Source: Seison nebaliae (Eukaryota; Rotifera; Pararotatoria; Seisonacea; Seisonidae). Taken from it: a stretch of DNA of 64,000 nt. This document shows positions 13,856 through 25,356 of this stretch, in pieces; the first letter of the stretch is position 1, and every line of letters starts with the position of its first letter. Where the stretch lies: contig JALJEE010000712.1 of assembly GCA_023231475.1 (NCBI GenBank), positions 30,376-94,375 of the forward strand. Reading direction: 5' to 3'. The position numbers and the translations under genes are program-made. The notes below the pieces were generated by a model. That model ran no database searches, was not told where the DNA came from, and was given only the letters and a program-made list of their open reading frames with translations.

Positions 13856-14534
13856 TTCAATTCTTATTCTGAACTTTTCAGATATATGAACTCTTCTCCA
13901 ATTATTCTTTATCTTCTTCTTCTTCTTCTCTCTCACTAATTCTATCGAATACGAAAACATCTTTTATTGAAAAAAAATGATGTCTCTCTCGTTTTCTCCA
14001 ATATCCATCAAGACCAAAAAAAAAACATCAAAATTGGGAAGTTTATGTGATACGCAAATTATTCTTATGTAAAGTTCTAAGTTGTCTGTCCATAAGCAAA
14101 AATTTATATTTTTTACATTCTCCTCCCAACCAATCTATATACCATCAACATTGAATTTAGTAATCAAGTTAATATTATTATTCTTCATTAATCGGATTTA
14201 ATACCATTATAAAACTTATTTCTATTTCTTCTTCTTTCAATAATCTCATTATTTACTTGCAAGACAATTAATACAATCTATACATACAGATCTATTTCAC
14301 GATATTTGTGTTCGAAAGGAATTTTATTTTTTTTTAAATTAACAATTAACTGTGAGTAGGAAAGTTTAAGAACTTTTCCCGTTTATTAGGAATTTAGATA
14401 AAAGTTTTATGAGATTCACATTAAAGATTAAATAAATTGAAGGAAAATTATTAAAATTATTCCGTTCAAGAACAATACGAATAATTTTCATAAGATAATT
14501 TCAGAATTTTGCTTTTCACCCTATTGTGAAATCA
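13856..14534. other. Convergent 3' region between the Asn-rich gene and the CUB/LDLa gene
   Basis: About 680 bp of AT-rich DNA that must hold the 3' UTRs of both convergent genes. A CTT-rich patch lies at 13912-13928. No gene or structured RNA was seen. Confidence 0.5.
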
Positions 14535-15984
14535 TTAGATAAATTCAGATGATATTGACGATGGATTGGTGTTCACATCGAATGATTTCGTACTTTCTTG
14601 AATATCGTCATTATTCTCATTCGTTTCCTCGATATTAATATGAATTTCTTCAATGTTATTATTAGTGTTCGTTTCCTCACTGTTATTATTAGTGTTCGTT
14701 TCTGTAATTTTACCGAATGGACTCGTACGTTGAATATCAGCCTCGTCAATCGGAATGATGGTAAATGGTGCTTGACCTTCTCGTGGTAAATTTTTTATTG
14801 TACGACGTTTATTTGTAGTCATCGTCTTTTCGTGTTCAGGTGGAAGACGAACAGTAATATGTCTTGATTCGTCGTGACCGGTTGGATGGAGACTTCGCTC
14901 TCTCGGTATGTGTCGTTCATAGCCGGAGAATAATCCTTTCAACATTTGCCATGTATTGTACGTTCCAGTTCCGGTAACAGTCAATTGATTTCTCACATGT
15001 TGACCTTGTGCCATAATTGCGGCATTTGAATTGTGAGAATTATTCGCATCATCGATAAACGATGCAGGTTTTGACATCATTCTAGTACATGCTAAAAGAA
15101 TTTATTAGAAATAGTTTTCAACTTGAAAAAAATTTTGAAGATAATTTGAAGAGATTTAACTGTTACATCGGTTCGTTGAGAAAAGGAATACTCCAAATCC
15201 CATGAACATACATAGAAAGATGACGCCAATATAAATAGAGATATGTAGAACTGTCGCATGAGAACAATTGGAATCTTCATCGTCACTATTGTAACATTGA
15301 CGAATACCGTCACATTTCACTTTTTCATCCAAACATATTTTCGACGAACAATGGAATTGATCCGATCCACATGATTTATCTGATCGACTAACTTTGTGGA
15401 ATGAATGATAAAGATATTGACGAATAAAAGATGATGGAAGGACTAACGGATCCGTAAACTAAGTATCTCAAAACGGAAAGATCGATAAGGCGTTGATGGT
15501 TTGATTTTAATCGTAATATAAAGAGGAGTATTATCGGAGAATTGTGCCTTGAAAAAGATTCGACTACGCATATAATGTATTTCCTGACCGAGATAGATGT
15601 TGATTGGAGCATCACTATAAATCAGATCGTGTAGATGAATATCTTCGAGAATTTTCTGATTTAAACGAAATCTCTCAATTTCTTCAAGAGTAATTTAGAG
15701 AAACTTTCTCTTTCTTATAAGTGACTGTCATTTTTTCATTGCGATGTAATTCCCCGTTCATCATATTTATCATAACATATCCCTCACTCTTGTATTCAGC
15801 GAGTGTGGGACGATAACTAATATTACATACGAATTCATTCGATGCATCTGGATAGCTTTCAAAATACATGTTGAAACTAATCAAAGTGAAACAAATCGTT
15901 AACATATTATAGGAAAGAAGGGAATGGTGACATCCGACTATTGACAAATTTTTACATCCGTTCATATCTAATTCGGCTGTTGGA
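14535..15984 (-). CDS. CUB-like/LDLa single-pass membrane receptor, NETO/LEV-10-like (5' end unresolved)
   Basis: Type I membrane protein, probably a CUB-LDLa auxiliary receptor. Exons read on the minus strand are 15705-15984, 15475-15673, 15167-15442 and 14535-15091. The first two encode a beta-rich ectodomain compatible with a divergent CUB fold. The third has a clear LDL-receptor class A repeat: CGSDQFHC, then CLDEKVKCDG, then SDDEDSNC, with six Cys and the acidic calcium cage. A hydrophobic span (LHISIYIGVIFLCMFMGFG) follows. The last exon is an about 190-residue cytoplasmic tail with Asn/Glu-rich repeats before the stop. Introns fitted by reading phase are 31 bp (15674-15704), 32 bp (15443-15474) and 75 bp (15092-15166); an upstream 36-bp candidate (15985-16020) leads to a 5' exon whose phase I could not reconcile, so the signal peptide and start are not placed. 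NETO, SOL-2 and LEV-10 proteins share the CUB-LDLa-TM order; LRP3/12-like is an alternative. Confidence 0.55.
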
Positions 15985-16638
15985 CTAAAATAAAAATTTC
16001 ATCAAATTCACATAAAGAACCTAATCCTGGTTTAGTAATTTGTTCTGATCGGACTAATGTGAAGGAATGGTATATGAGAACAATGTTTAAAAGCATTCTT
16101 GTCACTCACTTGAACAATTCATACAAATTGTTGGGGAATATTGAAAATTCGGATTCCAGATATTATTTTAACTGCTACGAAATAAAATATTTGAAGAAAT
16201 TCAATAAAAGAAATATAAACTCAATCAATCACAACACGATCTTTCTTTCACTTATTACTATGACAATTTCAAGAATTTTTATAAATAAATTGTGCGCTAT
16301 AAAAATAATTCGATTATATCTGATAAATAATCTAATCAAACCGAATTTTCATCAATTCTACCGAGTTTCGTGTTTAAAAAGACCATTTTTAATTTTTTGT
16401 TAAAATTAGAAAATTTTTATTCAAAAGCATCTTTTTTTTGAAGTGTCATCTGAATAATATCTTATTCAAAAGCATCTGAGAAGAAGAAACAGATAAGGAT
16501 TTTTTCTTATGATATATTTGTATGAAGAACGATAAAGATAGAAAACCATCAAGTCAGTTTATATAATATAAAGTTTATAATTAGAAGTAAAAATGCATTT
16601 TTATTCATGGGAATAAAAAACTTTATGAGAGTAAACAG

Positions 16639-17059
16639 CATCCCTAGTGTGAGTGTAACTCAAATTTAACTATTTTTTTATAAAAAAAAATGAGTCTATA
16701 AGATTTAGCCGATATTGACTTAAAACTAACAAGTAAGTTAGAAAATACACCCAAAGAAAAAAATTGATAAAGTAATAAATAAAAGTAATAATCATTCTTC
16801 ATTTCGATAAATTCTAACAAATTTTTAAGAGAAATGATTATGGAATTGAGCAAGAGTAATTTTACACATTTTCGGACAATTGACCAAGAATAGAGGTACT
16901 TATTGTTATTTTCATTCCAAATTTGTGAAAAGTTAGATTGTCCGAAAATTCCATAACCTCTCTTAAAAATTTGTTTTGAGTCAATGTCGACTAAATCTTA
17001 TAGACTCTTTTTTTTTATAAAAAAATAGCTAAATTTGAGTTATACTCACACTAGGGATG
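16639..17059. mobile_element. Non-autonomous inverted-repeat element (MITE-like), about 420 bp
   Basis: The two ends are near-perfect inverted repeats of roughly 85-90 bp. The left end begins CATCCCTAGTGTGAGTGTAA and the right end, read on the minus strand, begins CATCCCTAGTGTGAGTATAA. Both continue through matching A-rich tracts and a GAGTCTATAAGATTTAG segment. A second homologous block (CAAATTTTTAAGAGA... TTTTCGGACAAT) is adjacent to the terminal repeat on the right but lies about 75 bp further in on the left, so one arm has gained or lost DNA. There is no coding capacity and no clear target-site duplication. The superfamily is unassigned. Confidence 0.75.
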
Positions 17060-17488
17060 TTTTTAACCAATTAACCAATTAACCAAATATTCGTATTTCT
17101 GAATCTTTTGAGTTGCGGTAGACTGCCCTATATAGATATCTTAAAAACGATTAGGCTAAAACATATCTAAACTTACCACGAACATTCTACGACTTATCTC
17201 AAGTTACAAGAGAAACGCAATTGTCATCGTCAATGAGGAATTTATATATTATGATAAGAAAGGTTACATAAGTTCTGAGAGTTCTGCGTGGTATTGTCAA
17301 CATTATAACACCTCTCAAACTTAATCTCTTAAAATATACATGTATATTTTAATATGTATTTAGAATCAATTTTTCTTTCTTTAACTGATTAATTTACTTA
17401 AATTTAGTTTCTGTTTAATTTAACGAACTTAAAATGTGATTTTGATTTATTTTATTTAAAATTGAAGTTGAAAGTAACGTCGTGTTTT

Positions 17489-17522
17489 AAACAGTGTATG
17501 GAAACCTGTGTATACACTGTTT
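17489..17522. repeat. Short perfect inverted repeat (11-bp arms, 12-bp spacer)
   Basis: AAACAGTGTAT at 17489-17499 and its exact complement ATACACTGTTT at 17512-17522. It could form a hairpin or be a transposon-end relic. It lies outside any gene I can support. Confidence 0.6.
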
Positions 17523-17973
17523 GTTCAACTCAATTTAAGGAAAACTCAAATTTAAGGGTTACTTCAAACTCTTTTCTTACAGGGCATAATTAGACAGAAG
17601 TTAGTATATATTTTATAAAAACCCAAAAGTGTCCGATTACGTTAAGTTTTTACTGTATAGATTATATACCTTCAAAAATTAAACGCCAAAAGGAGAAAGA
17701 TGAGATAAAATGTTATTTAACTGAAACACATACAAAGCTTCTTTCAAAGTTTTTGAGAAACGTTCATTCCAATCAACTTGATACGAACCAAGTCATTTCC
17801 CTTCATTTTGCCTTTTCCCACCTTCATAATAATCACTTTTTCTCCTGTATCATTAAGATAAGTGCAATTTTATAACATGGGAAATGAAAGCTAAAGAACA
17901 ATAGAATTATAAGAACTACAGATATTTTTTATAAAAAACAAGAAAATGTCAGTAAATTTTGGTCCTAAAAATT

Positions 17974-19524
17974 CTACGGAATTACAGTAATCGGAACGGG
18001 AAGTAATGTTGTATCATCTCCAATATTCCTTGCACCATCTACAATATTAATGAAACCATCTCCCATATTAATGGAATCATTTTCCATATGCATCGAACCG
18101 TTTCCCATTTGCATGGAACCATTTCCCATACCATTGTAGGCATTTCCCATTTGCGTAGAACCATTTGAACCGTCTCCCATACCATTTGAACAATTTCGCA
18201 CTCCATTATAACCATTTTCAATTGGCATAGAACCGTTTCCCATATCCTTGGAACCGTTCCCTTTATGCATAAAACTGCTGTCCATATCTTCGGAACTATT
18301 TCCATTATACATAGAACCATTTTCCATATTACTAGAACCATTTCCCATATGCATATAACCCGTTCCATTATCCTGGGAGTCATCTCCTTTATGTATTGAA
18401 CAGTTTCCCTTATACATATAACCATTTCCCATACCATCAGATCCATTTCCATTACCGTCAGTGCCGTGTCCCATATCATCGGGACCATTTTCCATTCCAT
18501 AGGAGTCATCTCCCATACCATTCGACCCATTTACGATAACATGAGAACAATTTAATATATGATTGGAAACATTTCCTGTTCCAATGACATTCTGGTCTGT
18601 GATAAAAGAACAATTTCGTACCCCCGTGAAATTATTGCTCATTTGTGTTGAACTGTTCTCAGTTAATAATATGGAAGTAATTTCGACACTTGTGGAAATA
18701 TCACCAGCAACCGTTGAAGTACCTCTAATGAGATTGTTTATTGATTTTATTTGGGCATTGGCATCAACCTCCGATTGAATTCTAACTAAAATCCAGATAA
18801 TATACTCGAAATAAATAATCAAATGAAATTAAACGCTCAGAAGTTTTAATCGTATCGGCTTCAATCCTATTCAAAATTGAACTAGTTTCAGAATTGCTAA
18901 TTATTGTTGACAGGAGAGAGGAAAAAGCATTTACGTCTTTTTCTTTGATCGAATTGAAAATGGGGACGGAAACCTTTCGCAAATCCACTAGGAATAATAT
19001 AGGAAATTTGAAAATGGTTCTTTTTGACGCAGCACATGTACTATTTGTTGTCCCTTTCATATTCTCGTCCATCTTTTTCGCTAATTCTGTTGCTAAATTT
19101 TCCCGTTGAGTTACACAAAAGGAAGGATTATCAAAGTTGGCATCCATTTCTGTTTTGACAACGGCGAACTGCTCATTTATAGGTAGATTTCTTACCAACG
19201 CACTTTAGATGAATAAGGAACAGTTTAATACAAAAATATATCATTGAATAACTTGTTCGCCGGAGCGATATCTATTCTCGCACTGGTTCTCACAGAAGTA
19301 GTAGCAGTACTAGTAACGGTTGATCCGATTGTTGTAGTATTCTCATCATCGGTTAATCCTTCAGAAACAAAATATTTAGAATTTAACGGTCAACTTAACA
19401 AAAAACCTACTGAAATGCCGACGGTAACTCCACTGGTAACTATCAGAATAAGCAAACTTGCTAGTATTGATATACTTGTTGAACTATGTGCAGTTTTACG
19501 CTTTCGTTTTTTTTCGTCATCCAT
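17974..19524 (-). CDS. Orphan type II membrane glycoprotein with degenerate NGS-sequon repeats
   Basis: Four exons on the minus strand (19395-19524, 19253-19358, 18835-19202, 17974-18785) join in frame to 471 residues; the introns are 36, 50 and 49 bp. The protein starts with a basic cytoplasmic tail (MDDEKKRKRKTAHSS) and one hydrophobic segment at about residues 17-43, giving an N-in, C-out type II topology. A Thr/Ser-rich stalk follows, then a helical region of about 120 residues with two Cys, then a Gly/Asn/Met-rich tail of about 200 residues. The tail is made of degenerate units like MGNGSMQ, MGNGSMH and MENGSMY. From the start of the last exon I count 19 N-x-S/T sequons, so the ectodomain should be heavily N-glycosylated. 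No known family was recognised. A surface, matrix or cuticle/mucin-like role is an inference from composition only. Confidence 0.6.
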
Positions 19525-21116
19525 GATATTCCTACGATGAAATCATTGAACAATAGATTATTTTTTGTATGCGTTTACAACTATACGAACTTCGGTGAGA
19601 CGATCATTGTAACTAATGTTAAATGTTTATGAAATTCGCTTAGTTCGCAACAACATTCGCAACAGTTTAAATAAGGATATCCTCTTATAATTAAAACTTA
19701 ATTGTATATGTTAAGACAATATGTTCAATAATAGTTTAATCTAATATCTAATTTTAATTTAATCGAAATTTGTTCTATTAACATATCGTACACTCATTGT
19801 TTTAACGACTGTGATTTAATAATTTTCAATTATCACATCTCATTAATGTTAATTGTTCCTCAGTTTAATACTATTAAATTAATAGTAATAAAATTGAAAA
19901 TTAAAAATAATCATAAAACAATTGATTAAAGTTGTTGTTGAGTTAATAATTTACAATTATAACTACATTGTTAATTGTTTACTAAAAGAATAAGAATTAG
20001 AACACGTTAAAAATAGTACTGATGAGCATAGAATTTTTTTTTTCACCAAATAGTTCAATTAATGCCTAAATTGGTGGAAAACTCATAAACTAGAAGTCAA
20101 ATGCAAAAATGATGATACATTAATGTATAAATGCGATTTTTATATGTAAAATTAAGTTTGATTTAATTTAATTTGAATTTATACTGTGATAAAAACTGAA
20201 ATCCACAATATAGAATTCGACTATAGAAATTGGTAAAAAATAAGAATAATATCATACAAAACGACAATTCCGTCTTTCGTTATAATAATCCGCGATCTCA
20301 ATCTTCGGCCAATCTTTTTCGGGATTATTTTCAACTATTTAAAACTTGTTTCGATTTAAGAAATAAAAAGAAATTGTTACAACACATAAGATCAGGACCA
20401 TGATAAAACAAATCTTTTAGGTGGATAGGAATAGGAGATTCAATAACAACGCTTTAGACGAGTGCTTCTAAGACTTTCCGCGAGATGAGATACTTTCTGA
20501 GATTCAGCACAACTGTGACTTGAGATATTATGTTGAGAAATTTAATATATTCTATTCAACATACTTCATATATAGATATTAATACTGGAAACGGTTAAAA
20601 AAACTTAAAACTTGAAACCTTCATTGAGGCAACTAGATGATGAGCCTAAGTTCTAAAAGTCTCATAATGTTTATTCTTTCTAAGATCAATGCAATGTGTC
20701 AAGTGAGAAAGACATGTGTCAGAGTTTGGCAGTTCGTTGTCACCATTAAAATTTGTTATAAGTTAATTGAGGTATTGAGGTATGGATTGTTCGTGGAAGA
20801 AAAAAGAATGTTCCAGAACATATTCCAAGTTGATGAGGAAGCTGAAATTTTAAAAATTTCCAACTAAAAATTCCCAAATCGTTCGACGTTTCATTCCTGT
20901 AGAATAATTTAATTAAAAAATTTGAAATAGCATGGTTTCTGGAAAATACTTCAAACTGAGATTAGGTGAGATCGATTCGTTTACGTTTCTTTAATAAAAT
21001 ATTTTTCTCAATTAAACCGTTAAATGAGTAAAGATGATTTGTATAAAATGAAATTTATAAATTGTTTTCCATTTATCAGAATTTGATTTTAGTTGAAGTA
21101 AAGAATCTGAAGGAGA
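19525..21116. other. Divergent intergenic region upstream of CCT zeta and the orphan glycoprotein
   Basis: About 1.6 kb, very AT-rich between 19700 and 20250. Both flanking genes start here and run outwards, so both promoters should be inside. I found no exon, RNA gene or clear core-promoter motif. A 76-codon open frame near 20637-20867 has no recognisable features. Confidence 0.45.
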
Positions 21117-22724
21117 ATGGCGAATATAAAAATGTTGAATCCGAAAGCGGAATTGGCGAATGCTCGCGATGCATTGGCCATCAATATTTCGGCAGCTCGA
21201 GGATTGCAGGAAGTGTTGAAATCGAATCTTGGTCCGAAAGGAACCATCAAAATGTTAGTGAGTGGTGCGGGAGATATAAAGACAACGAAAGATGGCAATT
21301 CTCTTTTGCATGACATGCAGATTACTCATCCTACTGCTACATTGATTGCTCGAGTTGCCACCGCACAAGACGATCACACAGGAGACGGAACGACATCAAC
21401 CGTCCTCCTCATCGGAGAAGCGTTGAAGCAAGCTGATATTTATATTAGTGATGGATTACATCCCCGAATCATTGCTGATGGTTTCTATAAAGCGAAAGAT
21501 ATCGCTATGAATGTCCTCAATTCAATGAAATTACCAAGTATAAATGATGAGCAATTGAACGATATTGCATTGACAGCATTAAAGACGAAATTGAATGAAA
21601 AATTAGCGGAAAAAATGAGTTGTGCTGTTGTTGATGCGGTGAAGAAGATTGATGGAAAGAATGGAATCGATTTACATATGATCGAAATGATGGAAATGAT
21701 GCATCGATCAGATATCGATTCTCGATTAGTTAACGGACTTGTTCTCGATCATGGTGCACGTCATCCCAATATGCCGAAACATTTGACGAATTGTTACATT
21801 TTAACATGTAATGTATCACTCGAATTTGAGAAAACAGAAGTCAATTCTAGTTTCTTTTATAAGACGGCTGAAGAACGAACACAAATGGTGAAATGTGAAC
21901 GACATATCATCGATAAACGAATTGAGAAAATTATCTCCATTCAAGATCAATTGAAATTGAACGATAAAGATGCGAGATTGGTCGTTATAAATCAGAAAGG
22001 AATCGATCCAATTTCACTCGATCAATTGGCGAGAGCGAACATTCTTGGAATACGTCGGGCCAAACGTCGGAATATGGAAAGAATTCCATTGGCTTGTGGT
22101 GGTGAGGCATTGAACGATTTGACTGATTTAACTATCGATCATTTGGGAAAGGCGGGAAAAGTTTACGAACATGTCCTCGCAGAAAATAAATATACTTTCA
22201 TCGAAGATTGTAAAAATTGTCAATCCGTCACACTTCTCATTAAAGGTCCTAATAAATACACAATCACTCGAATTAAGGAAGCATTACGTGATGGTTTACG
22301 TGCCGTCAAGAACGCCATCGATGACAAATGTGTGATTCCAGGAGCTGGAGCATTCGAAATCGCTGCTTATCAACGAATCATGAAAGAGAAGGAATCGGTC
22401 AAAGATCGTTCACGTTTCGCTCTCCAAGCTTATGCGGATGCATTGTTAATTATTCCAAAAACATTGGCAGCGAATGCGGGATTAGATTCTCAAGAAATTA
22501 TGTCGAATTTGTTATTCGAACAGAAGAAATTGAATGAAGACGATAAACCAAAATGTATCGGCATCAATTTGAATGATGGACAATCGATGAATCCAGTAGA
22601 GTTTGGTATATTCGATAATTATTGTGTGAAGAAACAAATGATCGATTCGATGGCAATGATCTGTAGTCGATTATTGTTGGTGGATGAAATGATTCGTGCC
22701 GGATTATCATCACTCTCCGGATAA
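21117..22724 (+). CDS. CCT6: T-complex protein 1 subunit zeta (CCT6), cytosolic chaperonin
   Basis: Intronless frame of 535 residues, the usual length for CCT subunits (about 530). It is one of eight paralogous ATPase subunits of the TRiC/CCT ring, which folds actin, tubulin and WD40 proteins in the cytosol. Diagnostic features include the zeta-type start [20 protein letters not shown], the apical and equatorial segments [18 protein letters not shown] and [11 protein letters not shown], the ATP-binding GDGTTS motif at about residues 90-95, and the C-terminal nucleotide-site segment [16 protein letters not shown]6 is the least ATP-active subunit in other animals; I see no break in the motifs here. 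The start at 21117 fits CCT6 proteins without extra N-terminal residues. It is the most confidently identified gene in the window. Confidence 0.97.
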   Translation: MANIKMLNPKAELANARDALAINISAARGLQEVLKSNLGPKGTIKMLVSGAGDIKTTKDGNSLLHDMQITHPTATLIARVATAQDDHTGDGTTSTVLLIGEALKQADIYISDGLHPRIIADGFYKAKDIAMNVLNSMKLPSINDEQLNDIALTALKTKLNEKLAEKMSCAVVDAVKKIDGKNGIDLHMIEMMEMMHRSDIDSRLVNGLVLDHGARHPNMPKHLTNCYILTCNVSLEFEKTEVNSSFFYKTAEERTQMVKCERHIIDKRIEKIISIQDQLKLNDKDARLVVINQKGIDPISLDQLARANILGIRRAKRRNMERIPLACGGEALNDLTDLTIDHLGKAGKVYEHVLAENKYTFIEDCKNCQSVTLLIKGPNKYTITRIKEALRDGLRAVKNAIDDKCVIPGAGAFEIAAYQRIMKEKESVKDRSRFALQAYADALLIIPKTLAANAGLDSQEIMSNLLFEQKKLNEDDKPKCIGINLNDGQSMNPVEFGIFDNYCVKKQMIDSMAMICSRLLLVDEMIRAGLSSLSG

Positions 22725-22962
22725 ATTAATTATCGAATTTAAAGAATTATCTTTTTTTATAAAAAAAAATTCTGTTGATGAATTGAATGAATTTTTATTA
22801 TTACGAATATTTTCCGTCATATTTTCCTTCTTCTGCATTTGTCGATTTAAAATTGTTTTAGTTGAATGTGGAGGAGAAGGGACTGTAAGAGAGAGATAAT
22901 TTCAAAAGATAAATAAATTTCTTAATATTTACAATAATTTTCAATAAATAAAGAAGGAATTT

Positions 22963-23567
22963 TTATGAATTTAAACGATGATGTTCATATGGAAATTGTT
23001 TAGATTGATGTGAATCGAAAATCGGATGATAAGGGAGACGAATAGAAGGATTATTATTTCGACTTAATCGATTCTTTTTATTTCGTTCAGTCTTATTATC
23101 TGGAATGTTTTCATTCGAATCCACTTCCATCGATCGAGAAAGTTCTTGATTGCGAAGTTTATTTATTTCGATCATTTGTTTCTTCAACAATTCTAATTCG
23201 GATCTCAATTTCATATTCTCCGATTTCAATTGATCATTCTCATTCTCCAATAATAATTTATCTAAATACGCTTCCTCCCTCAATTCGTCAATGATCATTT
23301 CATAGTCTTCTGGAGAAATGGAATGTGAAAATTTATTTGTGAGAAACGAAAACTTTTCAATCTATCTTCATTCTTATCCGACGAATAAAGACGTTGAAGT
23401 AATTCTAGATTGGAAGGATTGAAGTAGAAACGGTTAAAGTTCTAACGTTGAAATTGAACATTTTTCAAGTCGATTTGTTTCCTTAAACCGCTCAATGTTT
23501 TCTCGTAATCTTTCTTCAAAAACTCCATTCTTTTCTTGGTCATTTCATCAGTTTCATCTCTGAACAT
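22963..23567 (-). CDS. Small coiled-coil protein (172 aa), family not recognised
   Basis: Three exons (23447-23567, 23354-23404, 22963-23309) with GT-AG introns of 42 and 44 bp join in frame to 172 residues. The N-terminal two thirds is charged and helical with heptad spacing: KKRMEFLKKDYEKTLSGLRK, then LLLENENDQLKSENMKLRSE and LELLKKQMIEINKL. The last 60 residues are basic and Asn/Pro/His-rich. No catalytic or family-specific motif is visible. It converges on CCT6 with about 240 bp between stop codons. Short coiled-coil proteins of this kind are common among ciliary and centrosomal factors, but nothing here decides the function. Confidence 0.55.
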
Positions 23568-24028
23568 TTTCCCACTTCATTAACTGGTTTTGAATGTTCA
23601 CGAAGAATTTTTAAGAACTAAAATTTGTTTGATGAATTTCCTCAATTTCTGATTTTTATTCGATTTCCATTCAGGATATGAAAAAGAAATTTGAAAAATG
23701 TTTTTAATGGAATAAAATTTGAAAAGTAAACTTTGGTGAGGAATGAGGGACTGAGAGAAATATGGAATGATAAGAAGAAATATGATTTGGGAATACAATA
23801 AAATAATTTTATGTTCAGATGGAATGATGGAGAATGATGGAAAGACAATGCGAAGAGAGAGAGAGGAACGATGTCAATTCATTGATTATTCCTATTGCAC
23901 ATTTCGACGTTTGATGTGAAAAGTAACCTTGAGAATTTCTCAAAAGAAATGTATTATTCATTTCCTCTCTCTCTCTCTCTCTTTATCGATGTCTTCATAT
24001 TGACAAACAGATATTAGACAATCGAAGA
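23568..24028. other. Intergenic, with a (CT)n repeat at 23965-23982
   Basis: About 460 bp between two minus-strand genes. It contains nine CT dinucleotides (23965-23982) close to the 3' end of the Ly6-type gene and otherwise plain AT-rich sequence. Confidence 0.5.
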
Positions 24029-24485
24029 TTATAATAAAAATAAAATAAGCACAAATGAGAATAGGTAAAATTGAGAGGGAAATAATTTCTGATTGGATTC
24101 ATTACAAAGCGAAGTTGAACAGGTGTACACACAGGAATAATAAATTCGCTCGTCATCTGGATATTTGATCTCTTGACATCGATTGTCCATATGACGCGAT
24201 GAACAGAATCGTCTCGTGCCGACAACACCTAAAAATGCAAACGAGAAAAATTGACATTAGCGAAATGGATGACGAACCTCCATAAAGTCCAGTTGTTTTG
24301 ATACAGTACTTTGGCATATCCAAATGTGAACAATTGGAAGCAGTAATCGATAATCGATTATTCCACTTCTCACCACAAAACACATCGTACCGACTGTCAC
24401 ATTCGTAACATGAACAATCGCAAATAGGAATGTTATAGAAAAGGCTAATCACAATCCAGAAACATATTGTGAATTGCCGAAACAT
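24029..24485 (-). CDS. Ly6/uPAR three-finger, GPI-anchored protein, quiver/sleepless-like
   Basis: Two exons (24278-24485, 24029-24228) with a 49-bp GT-AG intron give 135 residues. An N-terminal signal peptide (about residues 1-23, LFYNIPICDC) leads into CYECDSRYDVFCGEKW, then ASNCSHLDMPKYCIKTTG, then RRFCSSRHMDNRCQE, and ends with the CSTSLCNE motif. That Cys pattern and the C-terminal CN signature are those of the Ly6/uPAR fold. The DMPKYCIKTTGLYGG region matches the invertebrate quiver/sleepless-type subgroup. A hydrophobic C-terminus (LFSFVLILFLL) serves as the GPI-attachment signal. In insects these proteins act at the cell surface on potassium channels, nicotinic receptors or septate junctions; which role applies here is unknown. 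Confidence 0.85.
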
Positions 24486-25356
24486 TTCGTTTATTCTTAA
24501 AATTTCCTTTTACAATTAAGCTTCTCATTAAAATGTTTCTCAATTTTCTTCTCATACATTTTGAAAGATTAATCTAAGTTTAAAGGACTTCCCAATATTT
24601 CTTCCCAATTAAACTAAAGGTCAACAGTTTAATTGTGGTGAACTTACTATTATTATGTCAGAACTGGTGTGGTTCTCAGAAAAGATTTCTTCGATTATAC
24701 AATAATTCATATTTAGAATTACTTATGAACTGACATGAGAAAGCTTTGGGAAATAACCACATAATATCTGATGAATATCTTTCTTTCCCATCCCATGAAT
24801 TTGATAAACACTAACGTTACAAAATAGGTTTATGTTCCGTTGAATCAGCGTTTAATTTTTTATAAAATAACTGGAAAGTAACCTTATATAATGATAAGTT
24901 TCCTCTTTATCTTACGACAAATCAATTTTTTTTAGAAAAGACCTAAAATATTACTTATGTAATTATTATGTACAATTTTGAGTTGTAATTACCGTTACTT
25001 TCTTCAAAGTTAAACGTTGATATTACTTCTTGCTTTTCTTACTTATTTTAAAGTTACTATATACTATATAGTATATAGTAACGTTAACGTTACAAACAAA
25101 AATTTACACGAACAATAAAACTTAAAAACTTTCTATTTTTTTAAAAGGGAAATGAAATTGTTTCGATATATATATATATAGTAATATATTTCCGATAATC
25201 CATAATTAATGCTCTTGAAAAATAAAGACATCATCGACCTAATAACAGCTTATGAAATTAAAATGAGAATATCTGAAATACAACATGTTCATTCATTGGA
25301 AGAAGAGTTTACAAAAGAACAAAAGAAAAACTTTAGTTGCATTTTTATTTAAATAT
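24486..25356. other. Intergenic, with a 30-bp perfect palindrome
   Basis: AT-rich DNA upstream of the Ly6 gene and downstream of the first Rab-like gene. The notable element is the palindrome at 25053-25082, listed separately. A short (TA)n run lies at about 25165-25181. No gene seen. Confidence 0.5.
25053..25082. repeat. Perfect 30-bp palindrome
   Basis: Arms GTTACTATATACTAT and its exact complement with no spacer. Just to the right is the smaller palindrome AACGTTAACGTT. Such a structure can form a cruciform in AT-rich DNA; no function can be assigned. Confidence 0.8.

Larger units (their letters stand above)
15985..17973. other. Intergenic region containing a MITE-like element
   Basis: Two kb of AT-rich DNA between two minus-strand genes. 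The left end may hold the missing 5' exon(s) of the receptor gene. The middle holds the inverted-repeat element at 16639-17059, followed by three copies of AATTAACC near 17063-17086 and a short perfect inverted repeat at 17489-17522. Confidence 0.5.

Noticed and set aside
15388-15615. Frameshifts in the receptor gene, suggesting a pseudogene
   Set aside because: Both apparent shifts are explained by GT-AG introns of 31-32 bp that restore frame exactly, so I prefer a live gene with tiny introns.
16059-16403. 114-codon plus-strand frame next to the receptor gene
   Set aside because: No domain, and it overlaps the likely 5' end of the minus-strand receptor gene.
17063-17086. Three AATTAACC units, checked as a telomere-like repeat
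   Set aside because: Only three copies beside a mobile element; no reason to call telomeric sequence.
18039-18530. 163-codon Met/Trp-rich minus-strand frame overlapping the glycoprotein repeats
   Set aside because: It is a shifted reading of the same repeat. The frame chosen continues upstream through three phased exons to a membrane anchor.
20637-20867. 76-codon open frame upstream of CCT6
   Set aside because: No domain or splice partner; isolated in AT-rich DNA.
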